In this document: positions 6,843 through 14,100 of the stretch, piece after piece | Layout: the number at the start of each line of letters is the position of its first letter | Position numbering within the stretch: the stretch's first letter is position 1 | Origin: a virus | DNA: 23,888 nucleotides | Virus record (IMG/VR): IMGVR_UViG_3300035187_000453 | Span: 1 to 23,888 of that record | Direction: 5' to 3' (one strand) | Notes under the pieces: generated by a model | What the model saw: only the letters and a program-made list of their open reading frames with translations | What the model was told of the DNA's origin: nothing | Database searches by the model: none | Position numbers and translations under genes: made by a program

Positions 6843-7066
6843 TCGAAAACAAAACAGCAAAGACACCTGCGGACGGCCCTGTGGCTTGGGGTTGTCAGTG
6901 TGGCAGAGCCTACACGGTTACTTGTATTTCAAGCAAACCACCAAAGAAAGAATGGGTTGGGCTGACCGATCAGGAAATACACGAGATTGACGGGTACGAA
7001 GAAGATCGGAAAATGTACCGATTCGCCAGAGCTATTGAAGCCAAGCTAAAGGAGAAGAACACATGA
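6839..7066 (+). CDS. Small KEWVGLTD-motif phage protein, 75 aa
   Basis: This protein begins MIENKTAKTPADGPVAWGCQ and ends with a module shared with the next gene: KEWVGLTDQEIHEID, then YRFARAIEAKLKEKNT. The DGPVAWG segment resembles the EPVAWM motif of a family of small, variable phage proteins of unknown function. Cysteines in GCQCGRA and VTC might bind metal, but this is unproven. The start overlaps the helicase stop as ATGA, with GGAGG 7 bases upstream. It looks like a shortened paralogue of the 160-aa protein that follows. No membrane segment or signal peptide is visible. Confidence 0.75.
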   Translation: MIENKTAKTPADGPVAWGCQCGRAYTVTCISSKPPKKEWVGLTDQEIHEIDGYEEDRKMYRFARAIEAKLKEKNT

Positions 7067-7421
7067 GCAGAGAAGCTATGCAACTGGCGCTGCACACGCT
7101 GGAGGGCTGGGCAAATTACGGAAAGTGGGTTTGGCCTGAGTCTGCGCTGGAGCAGGCAAAGCGCAATACAACTGAATCCATCGCCGCCCTACGCCAAGCA
7201 CTAGAGACAGAGCAAGAGCCGGTGGCGTGGATGCACAACTTTATTACGAATAATGTGATCACGCACATACCAGCAGATATTGGCCGTCATCCTGAGCGAT
7301 GGACTGCGCTTTACAAAGACCCTACGCCATGCAAAACATGCGAGTCGCTTGCGAGGGCGGTGATGGCTGATCAGACATACCACGAAAAAGTAATCCCAAA
7401 GCGTGAATGGGTTGGGCTGAC
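6950..7421 (+). repeat. 17-bp direct repeat marking paralogous small genes
   Basis: The 17 bases GAATGGGTTGGGCTGAC occur at 6950-6966 and again at 7405-7421, in the same frame, coding the EWVGLTD motif in two successive genes. A related stretch recurs at their ends: GATTCGC...GAGC, ATTGA and GGAGAAGAA just before the next ATGAGC. This shows gene or segment duplication. Confidence 0.85.
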
Positions 7422-7545
7422 GGATGATGAGATTGATGACTTGAGTTATCTATCTCAAAAAATCGACGAAGGTAATGCAGCGTGGTTTGATAGATGGGGA
7501 TTCGCACGAGCCATTGAGCAAGCCTTGAAGGAGAAGAATCAATGA
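7063..7545 (+). CDS. EPVAWM/KEWVGLTD-family phage protein, 160 aa
   Basis: A protein of modular build and unknown function. The N-terminal helix (residues 3-48, LALHTLEGWANYGK and SIAALRQALETE) is followed by EPVAWM (52-57), WTALYKDP (80-87), a CKTCESLARAV segment (89-99) and the C-terminal module REWVGLTDDEIDDL...WGFARAIEQALKEKN. These segments recur in many combinations in phage small-gene regions; I know of no proven role. Its start overlaps the previous stop as ATGA, with GGAG upstream. The C-terminal module is shared with the 75-aa protein encoded just before it. It is likely cytoplasmic and expressed early with the helicase. Confidence 0.85.
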   Translation: MSREAMQLALHTLEGWANYGKWVWPESALEQAKRNTTESIAALRQALETEQEPVAWMHNFITNNVITHIPADIGRHPERWTALYKDPTPCKTCESLARAVMADQTYHEKVIPKREWVGLTDDEIDDLSYLSQKIDEGNAAWFDRWGFARAIEQALKEKNQ

Positions 7546-7775
7546 GCGGTGATCACAACATGTTCCAGAAAGCCACCTCTTATCTATCTGGCGAGGCTTT
7601 TTGGCGCACTGCTGAAGATCAGGAGCCACCGCTTGGCGTCAAGATGCTACTGCTAAACCCTAGTGGCGTCTGCGTGATCGGGACTTGGGACGACTGGGCC
7701 GTGGCCTGGGCGCCGTTGCCCAAGGTGCCCGCGCACATCAAACAAATTTTATTGGAGAAAAGCACATGGCTATAG
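7542..7775 (+). CDS. DUF551-like small phage protein, 77 aa
   Basis: The core, FWRTAEDQEPPLGVKMLLL, then GTWDDWAVAWAPLPKVP, fits the pattern of DUF551 proteins: W at the N-terminus, a PP-x-G turn, a short strand with V/LL, G-x-W and a closing W-x-PLP. Function of the family is unknown. The start overlaps the previous stop as ATGA, with AAGGAG 8 bases upstream. It overlaps the next gene by 10 bases. It belongs to the same small-gene cluster as the EWVGLTD proteins, which often neighbour DUF551 proteins in phages (recalled, not checked). Confidence 0.75.
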   Translation: MSGDHNMFQKATSYLSGEAFWRTAEDQEPPLGVKMLLLNPSGVCVIGTWDDWAVAWAPLPKVPAHIKQILLEKSTWL

Positions 7776-8077
7776 GTATAGTGCGGCTGAGAAAAGAATC
7801 AGCCGTTGATCGGAAACAAGCGTGTCTTAAGTACATGCAACAACGCTCTACACCCATCACGGCGCTTGAGCTAGCCAAAAAACTGAATATGTCCGCAAAG
7901 ACAATTCACAACTCACTGTGGCCTTTGTTGGATGAAGGCAAGATCATACGCAAGCGCGTTAAACGGCAGTCATCTGTATCAAAGCGATCGGGCTGGGCCT
8001 ACGGCTACACCGCGACCGAAATAACGCCACCCACGCGCAATAAGAAAATCTCTTGGCACAACCCCTTCTCGTTATGA
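7766..8077 (+). CDS. Winged helix-turn-helix DNA-binding protein, 103 aa
   Basis: Residues about 27-66 read as a winged helix: TPITALELAKKLNMSAKTIH is a typical helix-turn-helix, followed by NSLWPLLDEGKIIRKRVKRQ, the third helix and wing. The remainder is basic (KRSGWAYGY, TRNKKISW). It is likely a transcription regulator of the phage or host. ATG 7766 has GGAG 8 bases upstream; a longer frame reaching 7685 lies wholly inside the previous gene and is rejected. The stop overlaps the next ATG as ATGA. It is a candidate binder of the palindrome at 5267-5289, by context only. Confidence 0.8.
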   Translation: MAIGIVRLRKESAVDRKQACLKYMQQRSTPITALELAKKLNMSAKTIHNSLWPLLDEGKIIRKRVKRQSSVSKRSGWAYGYTATEITPPTRNKKISWHNPFSL

Positions 8078-8274
8078 TTACCGACGACGAATTGATTGGC
8101 ATGATCCGCAACGCTGCTACCGAGCAGTTGCCGATCGCCGTAATGACCGTCAAAGAGATGCGCCAGTTCGCGCAAAAGGTTGCGATGGATTGCTTTCTCA
8201 TCGCAGCCATCCCCAACATGACGCCCAAAGACATCATGCGTGTGATTAAGGATCGCTATGACCTCCCGACTTAG
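8074..8274 (+). CDS. Small phage protein, 66 aa, unknown function
   Basis: I do not recognise this protein (begins MITDDELIGMIRNAATEQLP, ends MRVIKDRYDLPT). It is mostly helical and includes FAQKVAMDCFLIAAIPNM. It has no charged DNA-binding tail. The hydrophobic stretch is too short for a sure membrane segment. The ATG overlaps the previous stop as ATGA, which sets the start; it overlaps the next gene by 17 bases. Expression with the plus-strand early operon is likely. Confidence 0.7.
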   Translation: MITDDELIGMIRNAATEQLPIAVMTVKEMRQFAQKVAMDCFLIAAIPNMTPKDIMRVIKDRYDLPT

Positions 8275-8470
8275 TTTATGGCAGACTAAACTTAAAACCG
8301 CTAAGGCCGAGCAGCATCAGCACGAGAAGATGTTGCGGCAACAATACCGTGCGCTAGAGCGCATACAAAAGCAGATTATCGAACTGGAGAACAAAATTGA
8401 GCATGAACTGGCGAAAGCTCAACAAAGAACTGGCGCTTATGACCGAGGAACAAGTGTTGAGTTTGCTTAA
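8258..8470 (+). CDS. Coiled-coil small phage protein, 70 aa
   Basis: The protein is almost entirely a predicted coiled coil from residues 5 to 55 (LWQTKLKTAKAEQHQHEKML, QYRALERIQKQIIELENKIE), rich in Gln, Lys and Glu. The start has AAGGA 5 bases upstream and lies 17 bases inside the previous gene. Its last 68 bases are also read in another frame by the next gene. Function is unknown; a scaffold or adaptor role is possible but unsupported. Confidence 0.7.
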   Translation: MTSRLSLWQTKLKTAKAEQHQHEKMLRQQYRALERIQKQIIELENKIEHELAKAQQRTGAYDRGTSVEFA

Positions 8471-8588
8471 CGAAGAACGCGCAGGCGCTAAACGCATCTC
8501 GATCATGGAGCGCCTGCACCAGCGCTACACAGCGTTGCGTGCGTCACGCGAGCGGATAGAGTTGTTTAAGGAAGCAAGAGCGCTCTAG
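8403..8588 (+). CDS. Small conserved phage helical protein, 61 aa
   Basis: This begins MNWRKLNKELALMTEEQVLS and continues LLNEERAGAKRISIMERLHQ, RYTALRASRERIEL. The pattern of MNW-x-KL, a TEEQ-x-LxxLLxxER helix and a basic R-x-S-I-x-ERLHQRY helix is one I know from short phage proteins of unknown function. ATG 8403 is preferred over the TTG at 8397. The gene overlaps the coiled-coil gene by 68 bases in a different frame. Its TAG stop shares the palindrome CTAG (8585-8588) with the stop of the convergent holin gene. Confidence 0.75.
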   Translation: MNWRKLNKELALMTEEQVLSLLNEERAGAKRISIMERLHQRYTALRASRERIELFKEARAL

Positions 8589-8950
8589 CGTTTCTTTGAG
8601 TAGAACAGCGTCCGGTCGCCGAAAAGATAGAACCCTACGGCGGCTGCGAAGTTATCAACCGACTCTGATGACTGACCGTTGAGTTTTAGCGTCGCCCATG
8701 TCACTAGCACGATGAGCGCAACGCCTGGGCGCATCAGCCGCACAATCGCCTCGACCCACGGATAGGACGGGTTAGCGCCGCCTGCGTCGTTCATCGCCTT
8801 GAACATGTTAAGGTCTAACTCACGCATCCGCACGTACTCAGTGATGTTGGTAGGCTTATAGCCGTCTGTCTGTATAAACCGACCGATCAAGGACTTACCA
8901 AGATCAACGGCCAGTGGTCCAAACGCAGCGAGGATGGTTAGCGGGTCCAT
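8585..8950 (-). CDS. Holin, GTA-type 3TM-like
   Basis: A 121-residue membrane protein, last gene of the late operon. It resembles the Holin_3TM family (holins of gene-transfer agents): the central part TNITEYVRMRELDLNMFKAM, then ANPSYPWVEAIVRLMRPG leading into a hydrophobic segment ALIVLVTWATL (about 76-88), and a second hydrophobic stretch AAAVGFYLFGDRTLFY near the C-terminus. An N-terminal hydrophobic segment (LTILAAFGPLAVDLG) may be the third. It would form pores in the inner membrane and release the endolysin. ATG 8950 overlaps the endolysin TAA as TAATG. The family call rests on pattern memory and gene context. Confidence 0.8.
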   Translation of the reverse strand: MDPLTILAAFGPLAVDLGKSLIGRFIQTDGYKPTNITEYVRMRELDLNMFKAMNDAGGANPSYPWVEAIVRLMRPGVALIVLVTWATLKLNGQSSESVDNFAAAVGFYLFGDRTLFYSKKR

Positions 8951-9330
8951 TAGGGGTAGAACTTGCGATCTAACTCGAAGTGCGGACCGTCCTTGAACGT
9001 GCGCCAATCGCCGCCCCACACAATAGCAACGCCTAATTCTTTAGCTGCTGCCTTCATCGCGTTTGCGATCTTAGCGTACAGCGGCCAAGACCAATCGACT
9101 TGATTGTCCACCCATGCGCCAAGATCCACAGCGTGGCCGGTGATGTGACGGCTATTGAGTGTCTGGCTAGCGCCTGATGCTACTAAAGTCTGCTGGCGCT
9201 CAGGCGAGCGCAAGCCCTCAAGGACGGTAAAGTCTACGGGCGTCAGATCGATTGCACGCTCAACGACGCGTACGAGGTCAGGATGAACGCCTTGCAGACG
9301 CTCAATAGACCTTTTACCTAGTTTAAACAC
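8950..9330 (-). CDS. Endolysin, M15-type L-Ala-D-Glu peptidase
   Basis: A 126-residue peptidoglycan peptidase of the Ply500/CwlK type. The zinc motif S60-R-H62-x-x-GHAVD69 is clear, and the third ligand is H117 in GPHFEL. LEGLRSPERQQ (38-48) is the usual strand before the motif, and WGGDWRTFKDGPHFELD the usual end. It is short but complete as a catalytic domain, with no cell-wall binding domain, as is common in Gram-negative phages, and no signal peptide, so export depends on the holin. The start is GTG 9330, overlapping the previous gene's TAA by 8 bases; there is no in-frame ATG nearby. Confidence 0.95.
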   Translation of the reverse strand: MFKLGKRSIERLQGVHPDLVRVVERAIDLTPVDFTVLEGLRSPERQQTLVASGASQTLNSRHITGHAVDLGAWVDNQVDWSWPLYAKIANAMKAAAKELGVAIVWGGDWRTFKDGPHFELDRKFYP

Positions 9331-9541
9331 CTAGTAGCTTCTTAAAAAAAATTGCAGCAGCGCCAGGCCCAAGGAGCACAGCGACCATGACGGCGTACAT
9401 GAGGTACTCTAAGCGCTTCATCTTAGCCGAGCCATCGTCAAAGCGTTGCTCGACGCGACCGAATGACTGTTCAATCGACTTGTACCGCTCTGCACAAACT
9501 GCCTCATGGACAGTCAAACGCGTATCTACATCGTGCTCCAT
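9323..9541 (-). CDS. Small membrane protein in lysis cassette, 72 aa
   Basis: A short protein with a charged helical N-terminal part (RLTVHEAVCAERYKSIEQSF, GRVEQRFDDGSAKMKRLE) that could form a coiled coil, and one C-terminal membrane segment (YLMYAVMVAVLLGPGAAAIF) ending FKKLLGV. This layout resembles XhlA-like lysis membrane proteins; it might also be an antiholin or an i-spanin-like protein. It directly precedes and overlaps the endolysin gene, so a lysis role is likely. AAGGG lies upstream of ATG 9541. The exact type cannot be decided from the sequence. Confidence 0.75.
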   Translation of the reverse strand: MEHDVDTRLTVHEAVCAERYKSIEQSFGRVEQRFDDGSAKMKRLEYLMYAVMVAVLLGPGAAAIFFKKLLGV

Positions 9542-9556
9542 GATGACCCTTACCTA

Positions 9557-11668
9557 TCAATCGATGAGTGCATTTTCGCTAGGTTCCGATGCTAGCGCAT
9601 TAATAGCCGTTGTAGAGGCTCCACTTCTCATAAACTCAGCAGCACGCTGCGCTGCTTTGCTTTTAAGCGATGATGGATCGCTAATAATTTTTACAACGCG
9701 GTTGCGTTCTTCTATGGGCAGTCGTTCCAATAAGTTTGCAGCACCACCAGGTGTTTTTAAAGCCTCTGTCAAAACGCCCATCGTTTTTGTGCCAATCTTG
9801 TTCTCTAAGATATTTAACGCTTTATTCGTAGTCGTCGCTACAGCACTTAAGTATGAAGGTATACGCAGCTTCGATGTGTTATCCAACAAAAGTTGCTTCA
9901 GCGCGTCTTGCCCTGCGCTTACTTGACCTTTGACCGATAAGTTTGCAAGATGTTTTTGCGCTTCAGATTGTAACGTTGACACTACATTCTCGCTCAGTTC
10001 TGTGGCGATGTTGTAGTTGCCAGGGCCAAGAAATTTCTCAACAACGTCAGGCGATTCGTTTTGCACCAGACGCACGAACGCGTCTTTGTCGGTCTTCCAT
10101 AGCCTAACTGCTTCACCGGTCAGCTTGGTCTCGGCAATCTTTTGCATACCCTTAGAAAACTCATCAAGGTACTCACGATAGCCTTTGCCGCCTGCCGCTT
10201 CGATGGCGTTGATAAGCGTTGGTTTTATTTCCGACGTTACTTTAGCGGCCAAGTTACGCTGCGTTGTAGCGTCTACGCCTGGGCGTAGCTGCTGTACAGT
10301 TGCGTTGATGGAGTTCTTACGAATGGCATCTAGTGCTCTTGCGTCAATGATGCCGCCATTTTTGGTCCACTGAGCAATATCGTTTGCTATGTTCTTAGCC
10401 GCACCACTAAGCAAATCATTGCCTGCGAATTCAGGGTTGTTTAGTACACCGCGAATCTGCCCTATGATTGCTTCGCCTTTAAGTGGTTTGATGCCCGCCT
10501 CTCGTAAACTGTCTGCCGCAGACTGAGCAAACCTTGCGCCTTGACCCAAGTCAAGCGACGCATCCGCCGCCTTCGACGCCCACTCATCAGCCATACGAGC
10601 TAAGTCGCCTTTGTAGGTGTACTTAGTCAGCCCCACAGGTAAGTTGCGCTTGATGAGGTCAAGCCGAGCAGACGCTTCAGCCAAATTGCCTGCGTTGATT
10701 AGTCGGCGTACGTCTTGCACCTTTGCTGCTGCTTCGGCGCTTAACTTACCGGCCTCAGCCTCATACTGTGCGACTTGCTGACCAAGGTTAGCGCGGTTTA
10801 ACGCGGCCTGACGTGCTGGCGATGTAATGTCGCGCAACGTCTGCTTCATAGTATCCGTCGTAGCGCGAACGTCCGTGGCAGTTGCGCCGCCAACAAGACG
10901 CGATAGCGCGTTTAATGACGTTTCGCCTTGCGATTGCTCAAGCGCTCTTAAGAAACGAGGATCTCTTGCTGTCGCACGATCAATTAACGCTTGCCAAGTA
11001 GGACTATTTATAGCCGCAGTAGCTTGGGCTGCACTAACATTTTGACCCTGCGCCGCCTTAAGCGCGTTGATAACTTCAGGTAAATCGGGGCCAAGCGCGT
11101 TTCTTGCAATTTCAGCGGCTTTGTTTTGCGGTATGTTTTTAAGGTCAGCAGCTTTACCAATAGCTTTACCAAGCAAAGGCGCAACAACGCGCCCGCCAGC
11201 TTCGTAAGTTGCGCCTTCAAGTATATTTTTAGTAGGCTCTACTGCGATCGCTGCGCCTTTGCGCGGCTCTTTACCACCTAAATAAACGTCGCTTAACTCA
11301 AGCGCCTCTTTAGCAAGACCATAACCTAGACCCGCGCCGACTACGCCGCCCGTCACAGTACCTATAGGGCCAGCGCCAAATGTTCCTGCCGTACCACCAA
11401 GCAACGCGCCGCCTGCGGACCCTAGCGCCTCAATCGTTGGTGCGACGTAAGGTCTAATACTTTGGTACATGCGCTGCCCTGCGGTCAACTCTTGACGAGG
11501 TGCCGTGGGCATACCTTCGCTGCGCGGTTCGGGTGTAGGTGTAGGCGCAGGAGTGGCGAACAGACGTTGCGCTTGCGCGATAACTTCTTCATCGCTAGCA
11601 CCTGCTGGACCTTTAATCTCTCGTATATTGCCTTGAGGATCGCGTACCTTGTAAATTTGATCGGCCAT
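9557..11668 (-). CDS. Internal virion / DNA ejection protein (P22 gp16 position), 703 aa
   Basis: A large protein carrying a small N-terminal domain (residues 3-37: IYKVRDPQGNIREIKGPAGA, SDEEVIAQAQRLF) that I know as a tag at the start of diverse phage virion proteins. A Pro-rich linker (38-58) follows, then a glycine-zipper region at about 82-118 (GSAGGALLGGTAGTFGAG, VTGGVVGAGLGYGLAKE) that could insert into membrane. The rest is long helical Ala/Lys-rich sequence. It is the last of three ejection-type genes and the largest, as in P22 where gp16 follows gp7 and gp20. It probably enters the cell envelope with the DNA. GAGG lies 5 bases before ATG 11668. Sequence similarity to P22 gp16 itself is not evident. 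Confidence 0.8.
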   Translation of the reverse strand: MADQIYKVRDPQGNIREIKGPAGASDEEVIAQAQRLFATPAPTPTPEPRSEGMPTAPRQELTAGQRMYQSIRPYVAPTIEALGSAGGALLGGTAGTFGAGPIGTVTGGVVGAGLGYGLAKEALELSDVYLGGKEPRKGAAIAVEPTKNILEGATYEAGGRVVAPLLGKAIGKAADLKNIPQNKAAEIARNALGPDLPEVINALKAAQGQNVSAAQATAAINSPTWQALIDRATARDPRFLRALEQSQGETSLNALSRLVGGATATDVRATTDTMKQTLRDITSPARQAALNRANLGQQVAQYEAEAGKLSAEAAAKVQDVRRLINAGNLAEASARLDLIKRNLPVGLTKYTYKGDLARMADEWASKAADASLDLGQGARFAQSAADSLREAGIKPLKGEAIIGQIRGVLNNPEFAGNDLLSGAAKNIANDIAQWTKNGGIIDARALDAIRKNSINATVQQLRPGVDATTQRNLAAKVTSEIKPTLINAIEAAGGKGYREYLDEFSKGMQKIAETKLTGEAVRLWKTDKDAFVRLVQNESPDVVEKFLGPGNYNIATELSENVVSTLQSEAQKHLANLSVKGQVSAGQDALKQLLLDNTSKLRIPSYLSAVATTTNKALNILENKIGTKTMGVLTEALKTPGGAANLLERLPIEERNRVVKIISDPSSLKSKAAQRAAEFMRSGASTTAINALASEPSENALID

Positions 11669-11670
11669 GA

Positions 11671-13047
11671 TTACCTCACGACGGACCAGCCGCCAGTTGA
11701 TTTTGCACCGCTAGGCGCAGGCGCAGGCGCAGCCTCTTGTTGCGTACGGTACTCATACGTTGAATCATAAGCCTCACGTACACGCGATTTTGACGTACGA
11801 ATCTCTTGAATTAACTCATTGATGTTATTTCTAACATCCTTAATGTTTTGCGTTCTGTCAAGACCGCCAACAATTGACTTCTCAAGACGACGACCTTCTT
11901 CATTAGACACGTTACCAAGCGCACCGCCTGTTTTAGACGCTTCGCGCATATCCTGCAACGCCTGAAAGCCGCCCTTAGCAAATATCTTATCGTACAGCGC
12001 CTGCGCTCGGCTACCTGCTTGGCTTACGCTTGGCGTGCGGCCATAAATTGGCCCTGTAATTTGATTCAAACCTGGATCATCTCGAAGACGCTCCAAGTCT
12101 TTAATAAACAAATCAGATTTGCTTTCAAACCCTTTGACAGCTTGTGTGGCCTGCGGAAATACTGCTTCACGTTTTTGAATGTCTTTGTTCGACAATCCCG
12201 GCGCTGCTGGACCACCAGGGATAGGCTCAAGATCACCCGACGGCGTAAAGCGATACCCTGAAGGAGGCTTAGGTGCTTCAGATTCTTTTGGTGCTTTTGT
12301 TGGACCTAAACCCATTATTTGAACTGTAGCGGGCGTAAACGGTGTTTGACCGGCAGCTTGTTCACGAGTGCGTAAAACTGGCTTACCGTTTTCGAGCACC
12401 GGTACAAGCGGTTGCGGTGGTGGGGGCGTGCGTTGAGCGCTTTGGAACGCTTGATAACCTTCTTGTGTGGCTGGATAGCCAAGTGACATCATTGTGCGAA
12501 GCGTCTCAGGCGGTAGTTCAGCACGCAACTGGTTTTCAAGCTGCATTTTAAGTATTGCCGCTTCAGGTTTACCAACCTCACCTAATTGGCTAACTCGTCG
12601 AATTCTATTGATCAACTCTTGCGTTTGCGGGCTTACTGTGGGTGCGGCGGCAGCCCTTGGCGCTGCCAAAGCATTAGCAGGCGGTGTCTCAGCCGTTGCA
12701 GCGGCAGGCGCTAATGCGTTAGCAGGCGCGGGCGCGCCTTCTATATCGCGTCGGTATTGTTCGTAATTTTTTTGGTTCTGTAATTTCTCAAGTATCGCCA
12801 TACCAGATTGAACAAACTGAGGTCTGCCGGTGCTAACCATAGCTTGCGCGGCTGCTTCTAAGTCTGGTGGCCCACCTTTAGCTGTAATGGCCGATCGAAT
12901 TTGATTTAGCGCTTCGCGCTCTTGCATCAGTTCATCCATCTTAAGCGCGTTCAGTTGCGCCGCAGACGCTTTGCTGTACTGGTCAAGCGGGTCTTGTAAC
13001 TGAAGACCTCGGTAAGACAACGCGATGTTCGGATCAACAAGAGCCAT
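11671..13047 (-). CDS. Putative internal virion / ejection protein (P22 gp20 position), 458 aa
   Basis: This begins MALVDPNIALSYRGLQLQDP; residues 20-95 are helical and Gln/Ala-rich. Two Pro/Ala low-complexity stretches follow (about 104-136, and 203-280 with PPPPQPLVPV and PKPPSGYRFTPSGDLEPIPG). The C-terminal half (about 285-430) is helical and ends in a Pro/Ala linker and GGWSVVR. I see no enzymatic motif. The GYRFTPSGDLEPIPGGPA segment recurs in ejection and virion proteins of other podoviruses, as I recall. It lies between the gp7-like and the 703-aa proteins with 2-base gaps on both sides, so all three are likely made and packaged together. Confidence 0.75.
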   Translation of the reverse strand: MALVDPNIALSYRGLQLQDPLDQYSKASAAQLNALKMDELMQEREALNQIRSAITAKGGPPDLEAAAQAMVSTGRPQFVQSGMAILEKLQNQKNYEQYRRDIEGAPAPANALAPAAATAETPPANALAAPRAAAAPTVSPQTQELINRIRRVSQLGEVGKPEAAILKMQLENQLRAELPPETLRTMMSLGYPATQEGYQAFQSAQRTPPPPQPLVPVLENGKPVLRTREQAAGQTPFTPATVQIMGLGPTKAPKESEAPKPPSGYRFTPSGDLEPIPGGPAAPGLSNKDIQKREAVFPQATQAVKGFESKSDLFIKDLERLRDDPGLNQITGPIYGRTPSVSQAGSRAQALYDKIFAKGGFQALQDMREASKTGGALGNVSNEEGRRLEKSIVGGLDRTQNIKDVRNNINELIQEIRTSKSRVREAYDSTYEYRTQQEAAPAPAPSGAKSTGGWSVVR

Positions 13048-13049
13048 GA

Positions 13050-13757
13050 TTAGCCTCCATAGTAGGTGTAGCCACCATAACTGTAGTCAGTAATAGGCGC
13101 AGCAGCGGTAGGTTGTTGAGGAAAACGAGCGTTTAAATAATTCTGACCTTGCTGATAATTCAAATACGTCCCAAGACCTTGCGACAATGCGTTAGCGCCG
13201 CCGATGTACCCTGACGCTCGCGCCTGCCCCGCAGCGCCTAACGCTTGGCCGACGTTGCTCGCCATCGCCTGCCCTGCCTGACCTAGCTGGTTTGTTGCCG
13301 TTTGGCCTACGCCTGCTAGCGACTGTAATGGGTTCAGACGCGCATTACGCTCGGCTTGATACCGGTTAAAGGCGTTCATGTACTCCTGTGACGCTAAATC
13401 CTGACCGTAGCGTTGAGCACCTCTTAACATGCCGCCTGACAGCAAGCCCCCACGCGCTGCTGCCGATCGCTCTAGCGCCTTCATACCTTCGCTCATACGG
13501 AAAGCGTAGCCTGGGTCTTGCTGAAACTGATCCATACCGAACGGCGTGTATTCGGTTGCCAACGGCGTGAGCTTGTTAAGCGCCGTAATGCCCGCCTGAC
13601 GCCAAGGCTCTTGCAGTTCAACTTGGCGCTCAAACTGCTGCATCTGCAAGTCAGCAGCGCGATTAGCAGCGTCAGCTTGTGTGCTGGCAGCTTTCTTAGA
13701 TGCGCTAGAACCTATTAAAGAACTACCGACGACGGCGGCGGCGATCATCCAAGGCAT
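13050..13757 (-). CDS. DNA transfer / ejection protein (P22 gp7 position), 235 aa
   Basis: The N-terminus MPWMIAAAVVGSSLIGSSAS is hydrophobic and glycine/serine-rich. A helix follows (ADLQMQQFERQVELQEPWRQ), then the family hallmark at about 83-120: DPGYAFRMSEGMKALERSAA, ARGGLLSGGMLRGAQRYGQD. A helical repeat region with QA(G/M)-type motifs follows and the protein ends in YSYGGYTYYGG. This family is widespread in phage ejection cassettes and corresponds by position to P22 gp7. AAAGGAG before ATG 13757 lies within the last codons of the cupin gene. It is expected to be packed in the capsid and delivered with the DNA. Confidence 0.85.
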   Translation of the reverse strand: MPWMIAAAVVGSSLIGSSASKKAASTQADAANRAADLQMQQFERQVELQEPWRQAGITALNKLTPLATEYTPFGMDQFQQDPGYAFRMSEGMKALERSAAARGGLLSGGMLRGAQRYGQDLASQEYMNAFNRYQAERNARLNPLQSLAGVGQTATNQLGQAGQAMASNVGQALGAAGQARASGYIGGANALSQGLGTYLNYQQGQNYLNARFPQQPTAAAPITDYSYGGYTYYGG

Positions 13758-13758
13758 G

Positions 13759-14100
13759 TCAATTCTCCTTTAAGCACTGGGCCATGTGCTGCGCTTCAGA
13801 TTTATCGCCAGACGTAATTAATACTTCGTCTATTTTGTCTTCGTCAGAGCAGTCAGTTGCATGGATACAGTACCAAACAACATCTGTAAGCGATTTTACG
13901 CCGTGATGTTTATTAGCTTCAATAGTTAAACACGCAGGCGCATGAACTTCAGATCGAACGCCGTCAACCATAAGTTCAACAGATCCACTCGCCAAAATCG
14001 ACAAATGATCAAACTTATGTTTGTGCGAAACAAGTACACAACCCGCTGGAATGCGGGTTTCTTTAGCGTAAACGCCTGAACTAAAGTGATGGTAGATCAT
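13759..14100 (-). CDS. Cupin-fold protein within the virion cassette, 113 aa
   Basis: A single small cupin barrel. The first metal motif is HKHKFDH (H26, H28, H32), where H32 stands in the place of the usual Glu; the second cupin box supplies H65 or H66 (EANKHHGV) and the strand after it contains YCIHATD (H80). GSVELMVDG and CLTIEANKHH are typical cupin strands. A helical tail follows (KSEAQHMAQCLKEN). Cupins bind metals and small molecules or serve as structural domains; the substrate is unknown. The ATG overlaps the preceding TAA as TAATG, placing it firmly in the late operon between the tail needle/14 position and the ejection genes. It may be a virion part or a metabolic passenger. Confidence 0.85.
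   Translation of the reverse strand: MIYHHFSSGVYAKETRIPAGCVLVSHKHKFDHLSILASGSVELMVDGVRSEVHAPACLTIEANKHHGVKSLTDVVWYCIHATDCSDEDKIDEVLITSGDKSEAQHMAQCLKEN

Noticed and set aside
9387-9926. Plus-strand open frame of 179 codons
   Set aside because: It is antisense to the lysis membrane protein and the 703-aa ejection protein; Ser/Arg-rich composition without domains marks it as a shadow frame.
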